Assembly: GCF_000285275.1 (NCBI RefSeq) | Contig: NZ_CADO01000139.1 | Location: forward strand, 427,183 to 491,182 | Length of the DNA stretch: 64,000 nucleotides | Direction: 5' to 3' | From: Acetobacter pasteurianus subsp. pasteurianus LMG 1262 = NBRC 106471 | Lineage (GTDB): Bacteria > Pseudomonadota > Alphaproteobacteria > Acetobacterales > Acetobacteraceae | In this document: piece after piece, positions 1 to 9,333 of the stretch | Layout: each line of letters opens with the position of its first letter | How positions within the stretch are numbered: the stretch's first letter is position 1 | The notes under the pieces: model-generated | Told to the model about the DNA's origin: nothing | The model's database searches: none | What the model saw: the letters and a program-made list of their open reading frames with translations, nothing else | Program-made: the position numbers and the translations under genes

Positions 1-264
1 AGCATTCTGGAAAGCGTGCGTGGTGCTGTGCAGTATGAAGAACTGCAAACAGACCCGGATATCGTGAAGGTAAGCGTTGTTGGTAGCGGTATGCGTTCTC
101 ACGCAGGTGTGGCCAGCACCATGTTCCGTACGCTGTCTGAGCGTTCCATCAATATTCAGGCTATCTCCACCAGTGAAATCAAGGTTTCCGTGCTGGTAGC
201 GGCAGAATATGCCGAACTGGCAGTGCGTGCGCTGCACACGGCCTATGGTCTTGATGATGTCTGA
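1..264 (+). CDS. lysC: Aspartate kinase, C-terminal ACT domain (5' end outside window)
   Basis: The visible 87 residues are the end of an aspartokinase, which phosphorylates aspartate in the first step towards lysine, threonine and methionine. The stretch around GMRSHAGVASTMF followed by SEIKVSVLV is the ACT regulatory domain of LysC-type enzymes; in the family this domain carries feedback control by lysine and/or threonine. The frame is open from base 1, so the kinase domain lies upstream of the window. The stop codon overlaps the start of the next gene by 8 bases, suggesting coupled translation. dapA, the next enzyme-level branch towards lysine, is in the window at 54.2-55.1 kb but not adjacent. 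Confidence 0.9.
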   Translation, partial: SILESVRGAVQYEELQTDPDIVKVSVVGSGMRSHAGVASTMFRTLSERSINIQAISTSEIKVSVLVAAEYAELAVRALHTAYGLDDV

Positions 265-1339
265 TATTGCAAGCAGCCTGAACCCCGCGCCAACATCAGA
301 AGAATGGCAACGTGCCCGCTCACGGCTGGATAAACTGTGGCAGCGCGGAACGGATTTTTTGGGCACGCCGTACGCCATTCTGGCCGGGGCGATGTCCTGG
401 GTGAGTGAACGCCATCTTGTATCCGCCATTTCCAACGCTGGCGGGTTTGGCGTGATTGCCTGTGGCGCAATGGAACCAGCCCGTCTGGCTGAGGAAATTG
501 CCGCCACTCGCGCGCTGACAGACCGCCCCTTTGGCGTGAACCTGATTACCATGCACCCCAAGCTGGATGAGCTGGTGCAGGTGTGTCTGGATGCCAAGGT
601 GGGCCATATTGTGCTGGCAGGTGGTATTCCGCCTAGCTCAGCCATCAAGGCCGCCAAGGATGGTGGCGCCAAGGTTATTGGCTTTGCGCCCGCATTGGTG
701 TTGGCCAAACGGCTGATCAAGATGGGTGTGGATGCGCTGGTGATTGAAGGCGCAGAAGCAGGCGGCCATATCGGCCCTGTTTCTCTGACAGTGCTGGCGC
801 AGGAAATTCTGCCGCATATCCAGAATGTGCCGGTTTTTGTGGCTGGTGGCCTTGGCCGGGGTGATGCGCTGGTTTCCTATCTGGAGCAGGGCGCTGCCGG
901 TGGTCAGTTCGGCACACGTTTTGCCGCAGCAGAGGAAAGCATTGCCCACGAAAACTTTAAAAAAGCTTTTGTGCGGGCCAATGCGCGAGATGCCACCACC
1001 TCGGTGCAGCTTGATGAGCGCTTTCCGGTTATTCCGGTGCGGGCCATCAGTAACGAGGGCGGACGCAAATTTGTGGCGCATCAGGCCGATGTTATTCGCC
1101 GCTTTCAGGCCGGTGATCTCACGCGGGAAGATGCTCAGCTGGAAATCGAACATTTCTGGGCTGGCGCTTTGCGGCGTGCGGTTATTGATGGGGATGTGGA
1201 AGAAGGCTCTGTTATGGCCGGGCAATCTGTTGGTATGGTGAAATCCGTGCAGCCAGTGGCCCAGATTATTGCTGACCTGATAGATCAGGCCGTGATAGCG
1301 CTGATCCGTCAACAACGCCGTATGGATGCTGATGGCTGA
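257..1339 (+). CDS. Nitronate monooxygenase (2-nitropropane dioxygenase family)
   Basis: A 360-residue FMN-dependent TIM-barrel enzyme predicted to oxidise alkyl nitronates. Seen in the sequence: the N-terminal GTPYAILAGAMSWVS segment, the VIEGAEAGGHIGP segment with the family histidine, and the FMN-phosphate loop PVFVAGGLGRGDAL followed by QFGTRF. The related FabK enoyl-ACP reductases share this fold, but a FabI reductase is encoded at 23.2 kb, so a FabK role is not needed. The ATG at 257 was chosen because it gives the expected N-terminus and a short overlap with lysC. The last codons overlap the rodZ start by 14 bases. The true substrate is unknown. Confidence 0.85.
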   Translation: MSDIASSLNPAPTSEEWQRARSRLDKLWQRGTDFLGTPYAILAGAMSWVSERHLVSAISNAGGFGVIACGAMEPARLAEEIAATRALTDRPFGVNLITMHPKLDELVQVCLDAKVGHIVLAGGIPPSSAIKAAKDGGAKVIGFAPALVLAKRLIKMGVDALVIEGAEAGGHIGPVSLTVLAQEILPHIQNVPVFVAGGLGRGDALVSYLEQGAAGGQFGTRFAAAEESIAHENFKKAFVRANARDATTSVQLDERFPVIPVRAISNEGGRKFVAHQADVIRRFQAGDLTREDAQLEIEHFWAGALRRAVIDGDVEEGSVMAGQSVGMVKSVQPVAQIIADLIDQAVIALIRQQRRMDADG

Positions 1340-2606
1340 AAACGCCCCAAGTTCTGAACAGGAGCAGCCGGCTGCTCTGCCTCCGCTCCCCGATATTGGT
1401 ACATACGGGGTAGGGGGCGCGCTGCGCAAACGCCGCGAACAGCTTGGCTGGTCCCTGGAGGATGTTGCTGCGTATCTGCGCATCCGTGATGCGTATCTGG
1501 ATGCGCTGGAAACCGGAAAAGCGGATGTGCTTCCGGCGGAAGTGTATACGCTTGGGTTTTTGCGGGCCTATGCGCAGGCTTTGGGGTTTGATCCAACCCC
1601 CATGGTGGAGCGCTATAGGCTGGAAACGCGCAACGCCATTCGGCAGCCAGAACTTGTGTTTCCAGATCCACCGCCAGACCGGCGTATTCCGCCGGCTGTG
1701 TCCATCTCTCTTGGGCTTGCGGTTATTCTGGCCAGCTATGTGGGCTGGTATTACTTTACGGGGCACACGCCGCCTGCGCCAGAGCGCGTGCCACCAGTGG
1801 CAAGCCTTCTGCCCGGAGAGCAGACGCATAATGCGCCTTCTCCGCAAGTGGCTTCCATTTTGCCGGATAAGAGTGCTGTTCCTGCACCTTTGCCGCCATC
1901 TGCGCAGCCTAAGCCGCCCAGTGCTGAACAGGCATTGAATGCACAAGGTGCGGCAAGCGCCCTGCCTGAAAGCAGTATAGCACCAGACACACTCCAGCCG
2001 GGTAGTGATGCAGGCACGGCAGTTGCACAAACTCCCCAGCAACCCAATGCGCAAATTCCATCTGAGGCAGCGCCAGCGGCTCCTGCCGCAGTTGTTGCAG
2101 ATAATCAGATCGTGCTGAAGGCTCTGGCCGCCAGTTGGGTGCAGGTGAAGGATGCCAACGGCAAGGTTGTGTATGACCACATTCTGCAACCCGATGAGGA
2201 ATGGAATGTGCCGGTTGAAGGCGGGCCTTATAGCCTTACCGTAGGCAATGCCGGTGGTGTGGTGTTGCGTATGGGAGAACTGGTTACAGCCCCTTTGGGG
2301 CGCAATGGTGCCGTCCGCCGCAAAATGGTGCTCACGCCGCAAAGCGTGCGTGATGGCACATTGGCCGCACCTGCTGCGCAAAATAATGTTGCCATACCGC
2401 CCACGCATGCAGATGTTGCAGCCCCTGTGCCCAATGCGGTATCAGGAACCACAACAGATGCGCAGACAGATCTGGCAGCCTCGGAACAGGCGCTTAAGCC
2501 CAAGGAAACTGCACCCCGGCCACGCCACCGGGCCGCTCCCGTGCAAGCCGAACCAAGCGCTGATGATTTGAATGCGCGCCAGCTTCAGGGCATGGGTTCG
2601 CACTAG
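1326..2606 (+). CDS. rodZ: RodZ-like cytoskeletal membrane protein (HTH and DUF4115)
   Basis: A 426-residue single-pass membrane protein. A cytoplasmic helix-turn-helix domain of the HTH_25 type lies at about residues 29-95 (LRKRREQLGWSLEDVAAYL is diagnostic). One membrane helix follows at about 123-145, then a Pro/Ala-rich periplasmic linker, and a DUF4115 domain at about 260-335. This is the architecture of RodZ, which links MreB filaments to the wall elongation machinery and helps set rod shape. Beyond 340 the tail is low-complexity. ispG follows, an order common in alphaproteobacteria. An in-frame ATG six bases downstream is an alternative start. Confidence 0.85.
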   Translation: MLMAENAPSSEQEQPAALPPLPDIGTYGVGGALRKRREQLGWSLEDVAAYLRIRDAYLDALETGKADVLPAEVYTLGFLRAYAQALGFDPTPMVERYRLETRNAIRQPELVFPDPPPDRRIPPAVSISLGLAVILASYVGWYYFTGHTPPAPERVPPVASLLPGEQTHNAPSPQVASILPDKSAVPAPLPPSAQPKPPSAEQALNAQGAASALPESSIAPDTLQPGSDAGTAVAQTPQQPNAQIPSEAAPAAPAAVVADNQIVLKALAASWVQVKDANGKVVYDHILQPDEEWNVPVEGGPYSLTVGNAGGVVLRMGELVTAPLGRNGAVRRKMVLTPQSVRDGTLAAPAAQNNVAIPPTHADVAAPVPNAVSGTTTDAQTDLAASEQALKPKETAPRPRHRAAPVQAEPSADDLNARQLQGMGSH

Positions 2607-2742
2607 AATGGCACACTCGCGCGTATTATGTGTAGCCAAATGGTCCTGATTTTGGCAGGAAAACACCAAACGCAATGGAGAACGCCGTGTGGCCGAACAC
2701 GGCAGCTTCCCTCAACTGTCGTTTTCGACAAAAGGATGTAAA

Positions 2743-3903
2743 ATGAGCGGCTACCGGCCTTACCAGCATATCGAGCGTCGGAAATCTCGGCAGATCCATG
2801 TCGGCAAGGTAGCCGTCGGTGGTGATGCGCCGATTTCCGTCCAGACCATGACCAACACCCTTACCACCGATGCACAGGCCACAATCGAGCAGATTCGCCG
2901 TGCAGAAATGGCAGGTGTGGATATTGTGCGCGTGTCCTGCCCGGATGAGGAAAGCACCAAGGCGCTGGAAGAAATTGTAAAGGAAGTGAACGTGCCTATC
3001 GTGGCCGACATTCACTTCCATTACAAACGCGCTATTGAAGCCGCAAAAGCAGGTGCCGCCTGCCTGCGTATCAACCCCGGCAACATCGGCAGCGCCGAGC
3101 GTGTGCGTGAAGTGGTTAAGGCCGCCAAAGATTACGGCTGTTCCATCCGTATTGGTGTGAACGCCGGCTCATTGGAAAAGCATCTGCTTGAAAAATACGG
3201 TGAGCCCAACCCCGATGCGCTGGTAGAAAGCGCTCTGGAACACGCCAAAATTCTGGAAGATCATGACTTCCGTGAATTCAAGATCAGCGTGAAAGCATCT
3301 GACGTATTCATGGCTGTGGCGGCTTATCAGCAGTTGGCAGATGCCTGTGATTATCCGCTGCATATTGGCATTACAGAAGCAGGCAGCAAGCGTGCCGGTA
3401 CTGTAAAATCCTCCATTGGTCTGGGCAATCTGCTGTGGGCCGGTGTGGGTGACACCATGCGCGTTTCTCTTTCCGCCGCACCTGAAGAAGAAGTGCTGGT
3501 GGGTTGGGATATTCTAAAGTCCCTCGGCCTGCGCCACCGTGGCGTTAAGATTATTTCCTGCCCGTCTTGCGCACGTCAGGGCTTTAACGTGGTGGAAACA
3601 GTGCAGACGCTGGAAGACCGGCTGGCACATATTAAAACTCCGCTTACCCTGTCTATCATCGGGTGTGTGGTGAACGGCCCGGGTGAAGCCCTGCTGACAG
3701 ATCTGGGCGTAACCGGCGGTGGTTCTGGCCGCCACATGGTGTATGCCGGTGGCAAGCAGGATCATACCGTGCCAGCGGCTGACATGATCGAACATGTTGT
3801 GGAACTGGTAGAAGAGCGCGTTGCTGCTATTCAGGCAGAAGAAGCCAAGGAAAAGCAGGAAGGCAAGGCGCAGGAACTGCCAGACATGGCATCCGCCAAC
3901 TAA
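2743..3903 (+). CDS. ispG: 4-hydroxy-3-methylbut-2-enyl diphosphate synthase
   Basis: A 386-residue [4Fe-4S] enzyme of the non-mevalonate isoprenoid pathway. It converts methylerythritol cyclodiphosphate to HMBPP. The cluster cysteines are visible in [11 protein letters not shown] (near residues 273 and 276) and in [10 protein letters not shown] (near 308); the N-terminal barrel shows the family segments MTNTLTTDA and RINPGNIG. The ATG at 2743 was preferred over an in-frame upstream codon at 2689 because AAAGGA sits just before it and the protein then begins like known IspG. It supplies precursors for the undecaprenyl carrier recycled by UppP (9.3 kb) and for quinones used by Mqo. Confidence 0.95.
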   Translation: MSGYRPYQHIERRKSRQIHVGKVAVGGDAPISVQTMTNTLTTDAQATIEQIRRAEMAGVDIVRVSCPDEESTKALEEIVKEVNVPIVADIHFHYKRAIEAAKAGAACLRINPGNIGSAERVREVVKAAKDYGCSIRIGVNAGSLEKHLLEKYGEPNPDALVESALEHAKILEDHDFREFKISVKASDVFMAVAAYQQLADACDYPLHIGITEAGSKRAGTVKSSIGLGNLLWAGVGDTMRVSLSAAPEEEVLVGWDILKSLGLRHRGVKIISCPSCARQGFNVVETVQTLEDRLAHIKTPLTLSIIGCVVNGPGEALLTDLGVTGGGSGRHMVYAGGKQDHTVPAADMIEHVVELVEERVAAIQAEEAKEKQEGKAQELPDMASAN

Positions 3904-3918
3904 GCATTCAACATTCTT

Positions 3919-3951
3919 CCCCTGCTTTGCGCCAAAAGGTGCGGGCAGGGG
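3919..3951 (+). terminator. Hairpin after ispG, possible terminator
   Basis: CCCCTGC (3919-3925) pairs with GCAGGGG (3945-3951), and an inner GCGCC/GGTGC stem closes on AAAA. It lies just after the ispG stop. There is no T-run behind it, so intrinsic termination is uncertain. Confidence 0.4.
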
Positions 3952-4027
3952 CAGACGTGCCATTTAAACAGCAAAAAACACCACGCCAGCCAAGGTGACG
4001 GGTGCCGTGGTGTGGGAATATGTATTC

Positions 4028-5278
4028 GTGAGCAGCATTCAGCCCGTAAGAGGAACGCACGACCTTATTGGAGAAGACCAGCGCCGCCATGCGCATGTGG
4101 TACACACAGCGCGCCGGATTGCAGGTGTTTACGGGTTTGATGAATGGGCAACCCCGATTTTTGAAGATACGCGGGTTTTCTCTCGCTCCTTGGGGGATAC
4201 GTCCGATGTTGTTTCCAAGGAAATGTATTCCTTCAGTGATCGGGATGGTGAAAGCCTGACATTGCGGCCAGAAGGCACGGCAGCCATTTGCCGGGCTTTG
4301 GTGACCAATGCGCTTACGCAGTCTCTCCCACAGAAAGTGTTTTATGCTGGCCCCATGTTCCGGCATGAACGGCCCCAGAAAGGGCGGTATCGCCAGTTCC
4401 ACCAGATTGGCGCAGAGCTTCTGGGCGCAGCAGAACCTCTGGCAGATGCAGAAGCCATTGCCATGGGGTACGAAGTGCTTAAAGCCCTTGGTATTGCGGA
4501 TTACGTGACGCTGGAACTGAACACGCTGGGGGATGCTGCCAGCCGTGATGCATGGCGTGATGCTCTGGTGGCGTATTTTTCTGCTCATAAAGACAAATTG
4601 TCCGAAGACAGTCTGACCCGTCTGGAAAAGAACCCGCTGCGTATTCTGGATAGCAAGGATGCAGGCGATAAGGTTCTGGTGGCAGATGCCCCCATGATGG
4701 CTGAGTTTTTGACGCCAGAAGCCCGCGCGTTCTGGGATGATCTGCGCAACAAGCTGGATGTGTTCGGCATTGCCTACACCGTAAACCCCAGCATTGTGCG
4801 CGGGTTGGATTACTATAACCACACCACGTTTGAATTCGTTACTAACCGCTTGGGGTCTCAGGGCACGGTGTTGGCCGGTGGCCGGTATGATGGCTTGGTG
4901 AAGCAGATGGGCGGTCCGGAAGTGCCAGCTATTGGTTGGGCTGCGGGTATTGAGCGCCTGTCCATGCTGCTGGGGCAAGTGCCTGCAGCACCGCGCTCGG
5001 TTGTGCTGGTTCCCGTTGGCACGCCGGATGAAAGCGCAGTTGTGCAGATTTTGCAGGGTTTGCGCGGGCAAGGCTTAAGAACAGAAATTGGCTATAAGGG
5101 CTCGCTGCGCAAACGCATGGAGCGTGCAGGTAAGCAGAACGCCAGCCACGTTCTTTTTCTTGGGGAAGATGAACTGGCCAAAGGTCTGTTCCGTGTGAAA
5201 AACATGGAAACAGGGGCGGAGCAGGAAGTCTCTCGCGATACGCTGCTTTCTAAAGCGCAAGACGTATTTGCGGCATGA
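4028..5278 (+). CDS. hisS: Histidyl-tRNA synthetase
   Basis: Class II aminoacyl-tRNA synthetase that charges tRNA-His in the cytoplasm, 416 residues. Visible family signatures are VRGTHDLIG at the N-terminus, motif 2 in [20 protein letters not shown], the histidine-binding segment [20 protein letters not shown], and motif 3 around [12 protein letters not shown]; the C-terminal anticodon-binding domain begins near residue 325. The GTG at 4028 gives the usual [11 protein letters not shown] start; an in-frame GTG at 3995 would add 11 residues without family similarity. The stop overlaps the prfA start by four bases (ATGA). Confidence 0.95.
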   Translation: MSSIQPVRGTHDLIGEDQRRHAHVVHTARRIAGVYGFDEWATPIFEDTRVFSRSLGDTSDVVSKEMYSFSDRDGESLTLRPEGTAAICRALVTNALTQSLPQKVFYAGPMFRHERPQKGRYRQFHQIGAELLGAAEPLADAEAIAMGYEVLKALGIADYVTLELNTLGDAASRDAWRDALVAYFSAHKDKLSEDSLTRLEKNPLRILDSKDAGDKVLVADAPMMAEFLTPEARAFWDDLRNKLDVFGIAYTVNPSIVRGLDYYNHTTFEFVTNRLGSQGTVLAGGRYDGLVKQMGGPEVPAIGWAAGIERLSMLLGQVPAAPRSVVLVPVGTPDESAVVQILQGLRGQGLRTEIGYKGSLRKRMERAGKQNASHVLFLGEDELAKGLFRVKNMETGAEQEVSRDTLLSKAQDVFAA

Positions 5279-6333
5279 AGTTTGACGAACGGTTAGACCA
5301 GATTGTTAGCCGCGCGCTGGAACTGGAAGCGCAGCTGGCAAGTGGGCTGAATGGTGAGGCCTTTACGCAGGCCTCACGCGAGTATGCTGAAATCGAACCT
5401 GTTGTGGCGCGTATCAACGCCCTGCGCGGGGTGGAAGACGGTATTCAGCAAGCCGAGCAGCTTCTGGCAGATCCGGAAATGAAGGAACTGGCAGAAGCAG
5501 AGCTGGCCGAACTGCGTGAGCAACTTCCGCAGTTGCAAAAAGACGTGCGTCTGTCTCTGTTGCCAAAAGATGTGGCAGATGCGCGCAGTGCCATTCTGGA
5601 AGTGCGCCCCGCTGCCGGGGGCGATGAAGCTGGCCTGTTTGCTGCCGAACTGTTTGATATGTACCGCCGCTATGCCGACCTGAACGGCTGGCGCTTTACT
5701 GTTATGGATTATGACGAAAGCGAGCTAGGCGGCCTGCGCGAAGGTATTGCCGAAATTAACGGCAAAGGCGTGTTTGCGCGGTTGAAGTATGAATCCGGCG
5801 TGCACAGGGTGCAGCGTGTGCCTGCTACGGAAAGCCAGGGGCGTATCCACACATCCACGGTTACGGTGGCCGTATTGCCGGAAGCCGAAGAAGTGGATGT
5901 GGATATCAACGAAACAGACTTGCGGGTAGATGTGTTTCGGGCTTCTGGCGCGGGTGGGCAGCATGTGAATAAGACGGAAAGTGCCGTACGCCTTACTCAT
6001 ATGCCCAGCGGCATTGTGGTTTCCATGCAGGAAGAAAAAAGCCAGCATAAAAACCGCGCCAAGGCCATGAAAATTCTGCGGGCCCGTTTGTATGAGCGAG
6101 AAAGAGCGCAGGCCCATGCCAACCGGGCGGCAGACAGACGCTCTCAGGTGGGTACGGGTGATAGATCAGAACGTATTCGCACCTATAACTTCCCGCAGGG
6201 GCGTGTCACAGACCATCGGATCAACCTGACACTTTATAAAATTGATCGTGTCATGTTGGGGGAACTGGATGAGTTTGTAGATGCCCTCACGCAGGAAGAA
6301 CAGGCAGCATTGCTGGCGGCTGAAGGTTTTTAA
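5275..6333 (+). CDS. prfA: Peptide chain release factor 1
   Basis: A 352-residue class I release factor reading UAA and UAG. The RF1-type stop-recognition tripeptide is present as PAT within [10 protein letters not shown]. The catalytic GGQ is in [13 protein letters not shown], where the glutamine is normally methylated by PrmC, encoded 0.5 kb downstream. Length and domain order are standard. It starts inside the hisS stop codon, so the two are probably cotranslated. Its stop overlaps by four bases the stop of the convergent gene at 6330-6794. Confidence 0.95.
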   Translation: MKFDERLDQIVSRALELEAQLASGLNGEAFTQASREYAEIEPVVARINALRGVEDGIQQAEQLLADPEMKELAEAELAELREQLPQLQKDVRLSLLPKDVADARSAILEVRPAAGGDEAGLFAAELFDMYRRYADLNGWRFTVMDYDESELGGLREGIAEINGKGVFARLKYESGVHRVQRVPATESQGRIHTSTVTVAVLPEAEEVDVDINETDLRVDVFRASGAGGQHVNKTESAVRLTHMPSGIVVSMQEEKSQHKNRAKAMKILRARLYERERAQAHANRAADRRSQVGTGDRSERIRTYNFPQGRVTDHRINLTLYKIDRVMLGELDEFVDALTQEEQAALLAAEGF

Positions 6334-6794
6334 CTGATAGGTGCGGCACATACGCCAGAGCGGCCGGGGTGATGCTCTGCCGCTTCTGGCGCATTGGGGT
6401 CTGTTAAAAAGAATTCGGTAAAATTGTCAGAACCCAAGGCATAAAAATGGTGGCCATCGGGGTTGTGGAGCGTGCCGTCGCTATCCACCTCATGGGTTTC
6501 CACCCGGCCTTCGGGGGAGCGAATGGTGATTTCACCGCATAAGGTATAGGTGTGGTCTAACCGCCCCATAGGAGTGGTGATTTTAACTGTTTTTTCCTGA
6601 TTTTTGTCATCCAGCCGGATTACGCTGACAAGTTTGCCATCCAGATAGATGCGTGAAACTTCTGAAATTTCAGCATCAGCCTTGCCGTCTGTTACCGTAA
6701 ACTCGCCTGCATACGCGTAGGAAAACGGCAGCATTGCCAAAAGGGCCAGCAGGCAGGTGGTTGTGTGCTGGATACGGTGGAAAAATTGGGGCAT
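6330..6794 (-). CDS. Secreted protein of unknown function
   Basis: A 154-residue protein with a clear Sec signal peptide: hydrophobic [15 protein letters not shown] followed by a likely cleavage after AYA near residue 29. The mature part is polar and looks beta-rich ([20 protein letters not shown]), with two cysteines (CGE near 95 and GVCAAP near the C-terminus) that could form a periplasmic disulfide. I do not recognise a family. It lies on the opposite strand between prfA and prmC, interrupting a pair that is often contiguous elsewhere. Confidence 0.65.
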   Translation of the reverse strand: MPQFFHRIQHTTTCLLALLAMLPFSYAYAGEFTVTDGKADAEISEVSRIYLDGKLVSVIRLDDKNQEKTVKITTPMGRLDHTYTLCGEITIRSPEGRVETHEVDSDGTLHNPDGHHFYALGSDNFTEFFLTDPNAPEAAEHHPGRSGVCAAPIS

Positions 6795-6831
6795 TGATGT
6801 CTAACCAGATCAATCCATCAAGGTTGCGTGC

Positions 6832-7710
6832 GTGAATACAGCAGAAAAAAAAGTTCCCTGCCAACCCATAGCGCAACTGTTGCGTGAGGGTACGCAGCTT
6901 CTGGCGCAAGCTGGTATTGAAGGCCCGCGGCGGGAAGCGCGATTACTGCTTATTCATGCGCTTTCTCTTACGCCAGAGCAACTTCTGGCACGCTCCCCAA
7001 CAGAAAATGTGCCAAGTGAGCCCTTTTTTTCTTACGTAAAGCGCCGCGCAGCACATGAACCCTTTGCCTATATTACGGGCAGTAAAGGGTTCTGGAGTTT
7101 GGATTTGGCCGTGTCTCCAGCAAGCCTTGTGCCGCGTGGAGATACGGAAACACTTATTACAAGCCTTCTGGAATATTGCCCGGATCAGACAGCGGCGTTG
7201 AATATTCTGGATTTAGGCACTGGCACAGGCTGTTTACTGCTGGCGGCGTTGGCCGAATACCCTAAGGCACATGGGGTAGGGGTGGATATTAACCCGCAAG
7301 CTGCCATTTTGGCGCACGCCAATGCGCAACGTTGCGGTATGTCAGATCGCGCATTGTTTATGGCGGCAGAGTGGGATGCCGCTTTGGCGGCTGGCATGCG
7401 TTTTGATGTGGTGCTGAGCAACCCACCGTATATTCCTACCTCGGATCTGGCCGATCTTATGCCCGAAGTACGAGAGCATGAGCCCGTACGCGCGTTGGAT
7501 GGTGGGGATGATGGGTTAGCTGCATACCGCTATATTTGCAGCCGTCTGCCGTTTTTGTTGGTGGATGGCGGGTTGGCTGTGCTGGAAATTGGCATAGGGC
7601 AGGAGGCCGCTTTACGCGCCTTGGCCAGCACCAATGCCTTGCGCGTGGTGGATGTAAAAGCCGATCTGGCAGGCATTGCCCGCGCTGTGGTGCTGGAAAA
7701 ACAGGCGTGA
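6832..7710 (+). CDS. prmC: Release factor glutamine N5-methyltransferase
   Basis: A 292-residue SAM-dependent methyltransferase that modifies the GGQ glutamine of release factors. Motif I is ILDLGTGTGCLLLA, and the substrate-amide motif NPPYIPTSD is intact. The N-terminal helical domain (about residues 10-85, with FAYITGSKGFWSLDL) matches HemK/PrmC. The start is a GTG at 6832. Its substrate PrfA is encoded just upstream. Confidence 0.93.
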   Translation: MNTAEKKVPCQPIAQLLREGTQLLAQAGIEGPRREARLLLIHALSLTPEQLLARSPTENVPSEPFFSYVKRRAAHEPFAYITGSKGFWSLDLAVSPASLVPRGDTETLITSLLEYCPDQTAALNILDLGTGTGCLLLAALAEYPKAHGVGVDINPQAAILAHANAQRCGMSDRALFMAAEWDAALAAGMRFDVVLSNPPYIPTSDLADLMPEVREHEPVRALDGGDDGLAAYRYICSRLPFLLVDGGLAVLEIGIGQEAALRALASTNALRVVDVKADLAGIARAVVLEKQA

Positions 7711-7969
7711 AAAATAACTTGGCTTTATGTGCCTGGGTTGCTACACTGTTCAAGCTTGCTTCTGTAGCAGATGTAAAAATCCAAAATTACTGCATCAGAA
7801 ATTAAAGCAGCAAGGGGGCCTTTCATTTGGCAACACTTTAATATGTTGCCTTACATAAAGCCCATTCCGAAAAAACAATTCGGCCTTCACTCAGGAAGCA
7901 TACCTTTTTAATACAGGACTGTTTCTTTATGCCAAAGTGCCCTGAACAGGAAAGCGCTGTGATAAACCC

Positions 7970-8401
7970 ATGAACGTAAAACGGATGCGGACAAGAAACC
8001 ATCGTTCCAACGGGAGCAATGGGAGTTCCCGACAACTGAATGGACAGATTCCGATGAACAGGAATAATGTTTTTGATAGTCATGGCCCGGATGTACGCGT
8101 GCGTGGCACAGCCCAGCAGCTTTTTGAAAAATATCTCCAGCTTGGCCGTGATTCCACAGGCAGCGGAGACCGCGTGGCAGCGGAAGGTTACTTCCAGCAC
8201 GCCGAACATTACTTCCGTATCATGAATGCCATGGCGCAGGCTGCGCAGCAAAGCCAGCAGGAACGCGCAGAACGCCTTGCCGCCCGCCAGCAGCGTGCCG
8301 TTGCGCAGGCAAATGAGGAAGGTGAAAATCGGCAGGATCAGGACCCTCAGCCCGACGTTCGGGAAGAATCTGAACCTCAGCCTGAACTTTCCGAAGGCTA
8401 A
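7970..8401 (+). CDS. DUF4167 domain protein
   Basis: A 143-residue basic-then-acidic protein of a family conserved in alphaproteobacteria. The core is visible as SHGPDVRVRGTAQQLFEKY followed by GYFQHAEHYFRI. The N-terminus is rich in Arg, Asn and Ser, and the last 40 residues are Gln/Glu-rich and probably disordered. The molecular function is not established; the basic N-terminus would suit nucleic-acid binding, which is inference. A gap of about 260 bases separates it from prmC, and no strong ribosome-binding site precedes the ATG, so the start could be slightly different. Confidence 0.85.
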   Translation: MNVKRMRTRNHRSNGSNGSSRQLNGQIPMNRNNVFDSHGPDVRVRGTAQQLFEKYLQLGRDSTGSGDRVAAEGYFQHAEHYFRIMNAMAQAAQQSQQERAERLAARQQRAVAQANEEGENRQDQDPQPDVREESEPQPELSEG

Positions 8402-8578
8402 AAATCTTCAGATCCCTTGCTGCCCTGCTTCTGGTATCTGGAGGCGGGGTAGGCGAGGTATAATGGGATTTGCTTGAAGGTATCTTCAGGCGACCATAGA
8501 GCTCTGCACAAAATGCAAAAACGACACAGCAAGCAGTAAGCTTGGTGTGGGTTTAGTGTATTGATTTTTAAGGAAAAT

Positions 8579-8653
8579 TGGTAGCGGCGGAAGGATTTGA
8601 ACCTCCGACCAAGGGATTATGATTCCCCTGCTCTACCACTGAGCTACGCCGCC
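8579..8653 (-). tRNA. tRNA-Met (CAU), elongator type
   Basis: Read on the minus strand, a full cloverleaf is present. The acceptor arm GGCGGCG pairs with CGCCGCU, followed by discriminator A and an encoded CCA. The D-arm is GCUC...GAGC, the anticodon stem GGGGA/UCCCU with loop AUCAUAA gives anticodon CAU, and the T-arm is GGAGG UUCAAAU CCUUC. The anticodon-loop context matches elongator Met rather than the initiator, which would have three G:C pairs in the anticodon stem. Tile2-type (lysidine) is an alternative for CAU anticodons but fits less well. Confidence 0.95.
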
Positions 8654-8752
8654 ATCATGTGATGGCGCTGATCTACCTGATTCTCCGTGATGTCGTCAAC
8701 CCGGTTTGGCGTATTTTGTTATAAAAATAATCAGATAACAGAATATACGAGC

Positions 8753-9211
8753 TTATTGCCCCAGATTTCCGGCACCAAAGATGTAATTGCTCACCTGTTG
8801 CTCAAGGCTTGTGGGCTCCAGCGTATGTGTCAGCATGCCGTTGGGTGGCATTATGGTGGAGGATGTACCGGGTTCAATCATCAATGCATTTTCGGATGAA
8901 AGCGTGGCGCTGCTGATTGTGAGTGTGCTGTCCTGCGGCAAATGCAGGGCACCATCCAGTGTAAAATGCACAAAGGCCATTTGGGTGGCTGGGTCCAGCG
9001 TGATGGATGAAACGCGGCCGACTTTCACGCCTGCAATATCTACATCCGCACCGCGTTCCAGCCCGTTGGCAGAAACAAAGCGGGCAGAAAGGGCATAGCT
9101 ATCTGTGCCTGGAGATTTCTGGGTGCCATGCGCATAAACGGCAAAACCCAGCGTGGCTGCCAGAACTGCTCCGCTAAAAAGACACGCGCCTGCACGGTTT
9201 TGCCTGCTCAT
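8753..9211 (-). CDS. MlaD/MCE-domain protein, orphan
   Basis: A 152-residue inner-membrane-anchored periplasmic protein: one N-terminal membrane helix (about residues 10-30) and an MCE/MlaD domain at about 37-115, with GLERGADVDIAGVKVGRVSSI typical of the family. MlaD forms hexameric rings that pass phospholipids between the MlaFEB transporter and its periplasmic carrier. No mlaE, mlaF, mlaC or mlaB gene is adjacent, so partners must lie elsewhere. The ATG at 9211 was chosen because it places the membrane helix directly at the N-terminus; upstream in-frame codons add a cysteine-containing stretch unlike the family. Confidence 0.8.
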   Translation of the reverse strand: MSRQNRAGACLFSGAVLAATLGFAVYAHGTQKSPGTDSYALSARFVSANGLERGADVDIAGVKVGRVSSITLDPATQMAFVHFTLDGALHLPQDSTLTISSATLSSENALMIEPGTSSTIMPPNGMLTHTLEPTSLEQQVSNYIFGAGNLGQ

Positions 9212-9333
9212 GGGTGTGTTTTCATCCCGAATAATGATGTTGTGACACAAGATTAGCATGAATCCTTGCAGCATGGTGGCGCATGGTGCAAGGACAGGCA
9301 GCAAAGTTGTGCCAGCGTGGGTTGTAACTGCAT

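Noticed and set aside
1266..2408. 380-codon open frame on the minus strand
   Set aside because: Antisense to rodZ; Arg/Cys-rich low-quality translation.
3908..5071. 387-codon open frame on the minus strand
   Set aside because: Antisense to hisS; no start context and no family similarity.
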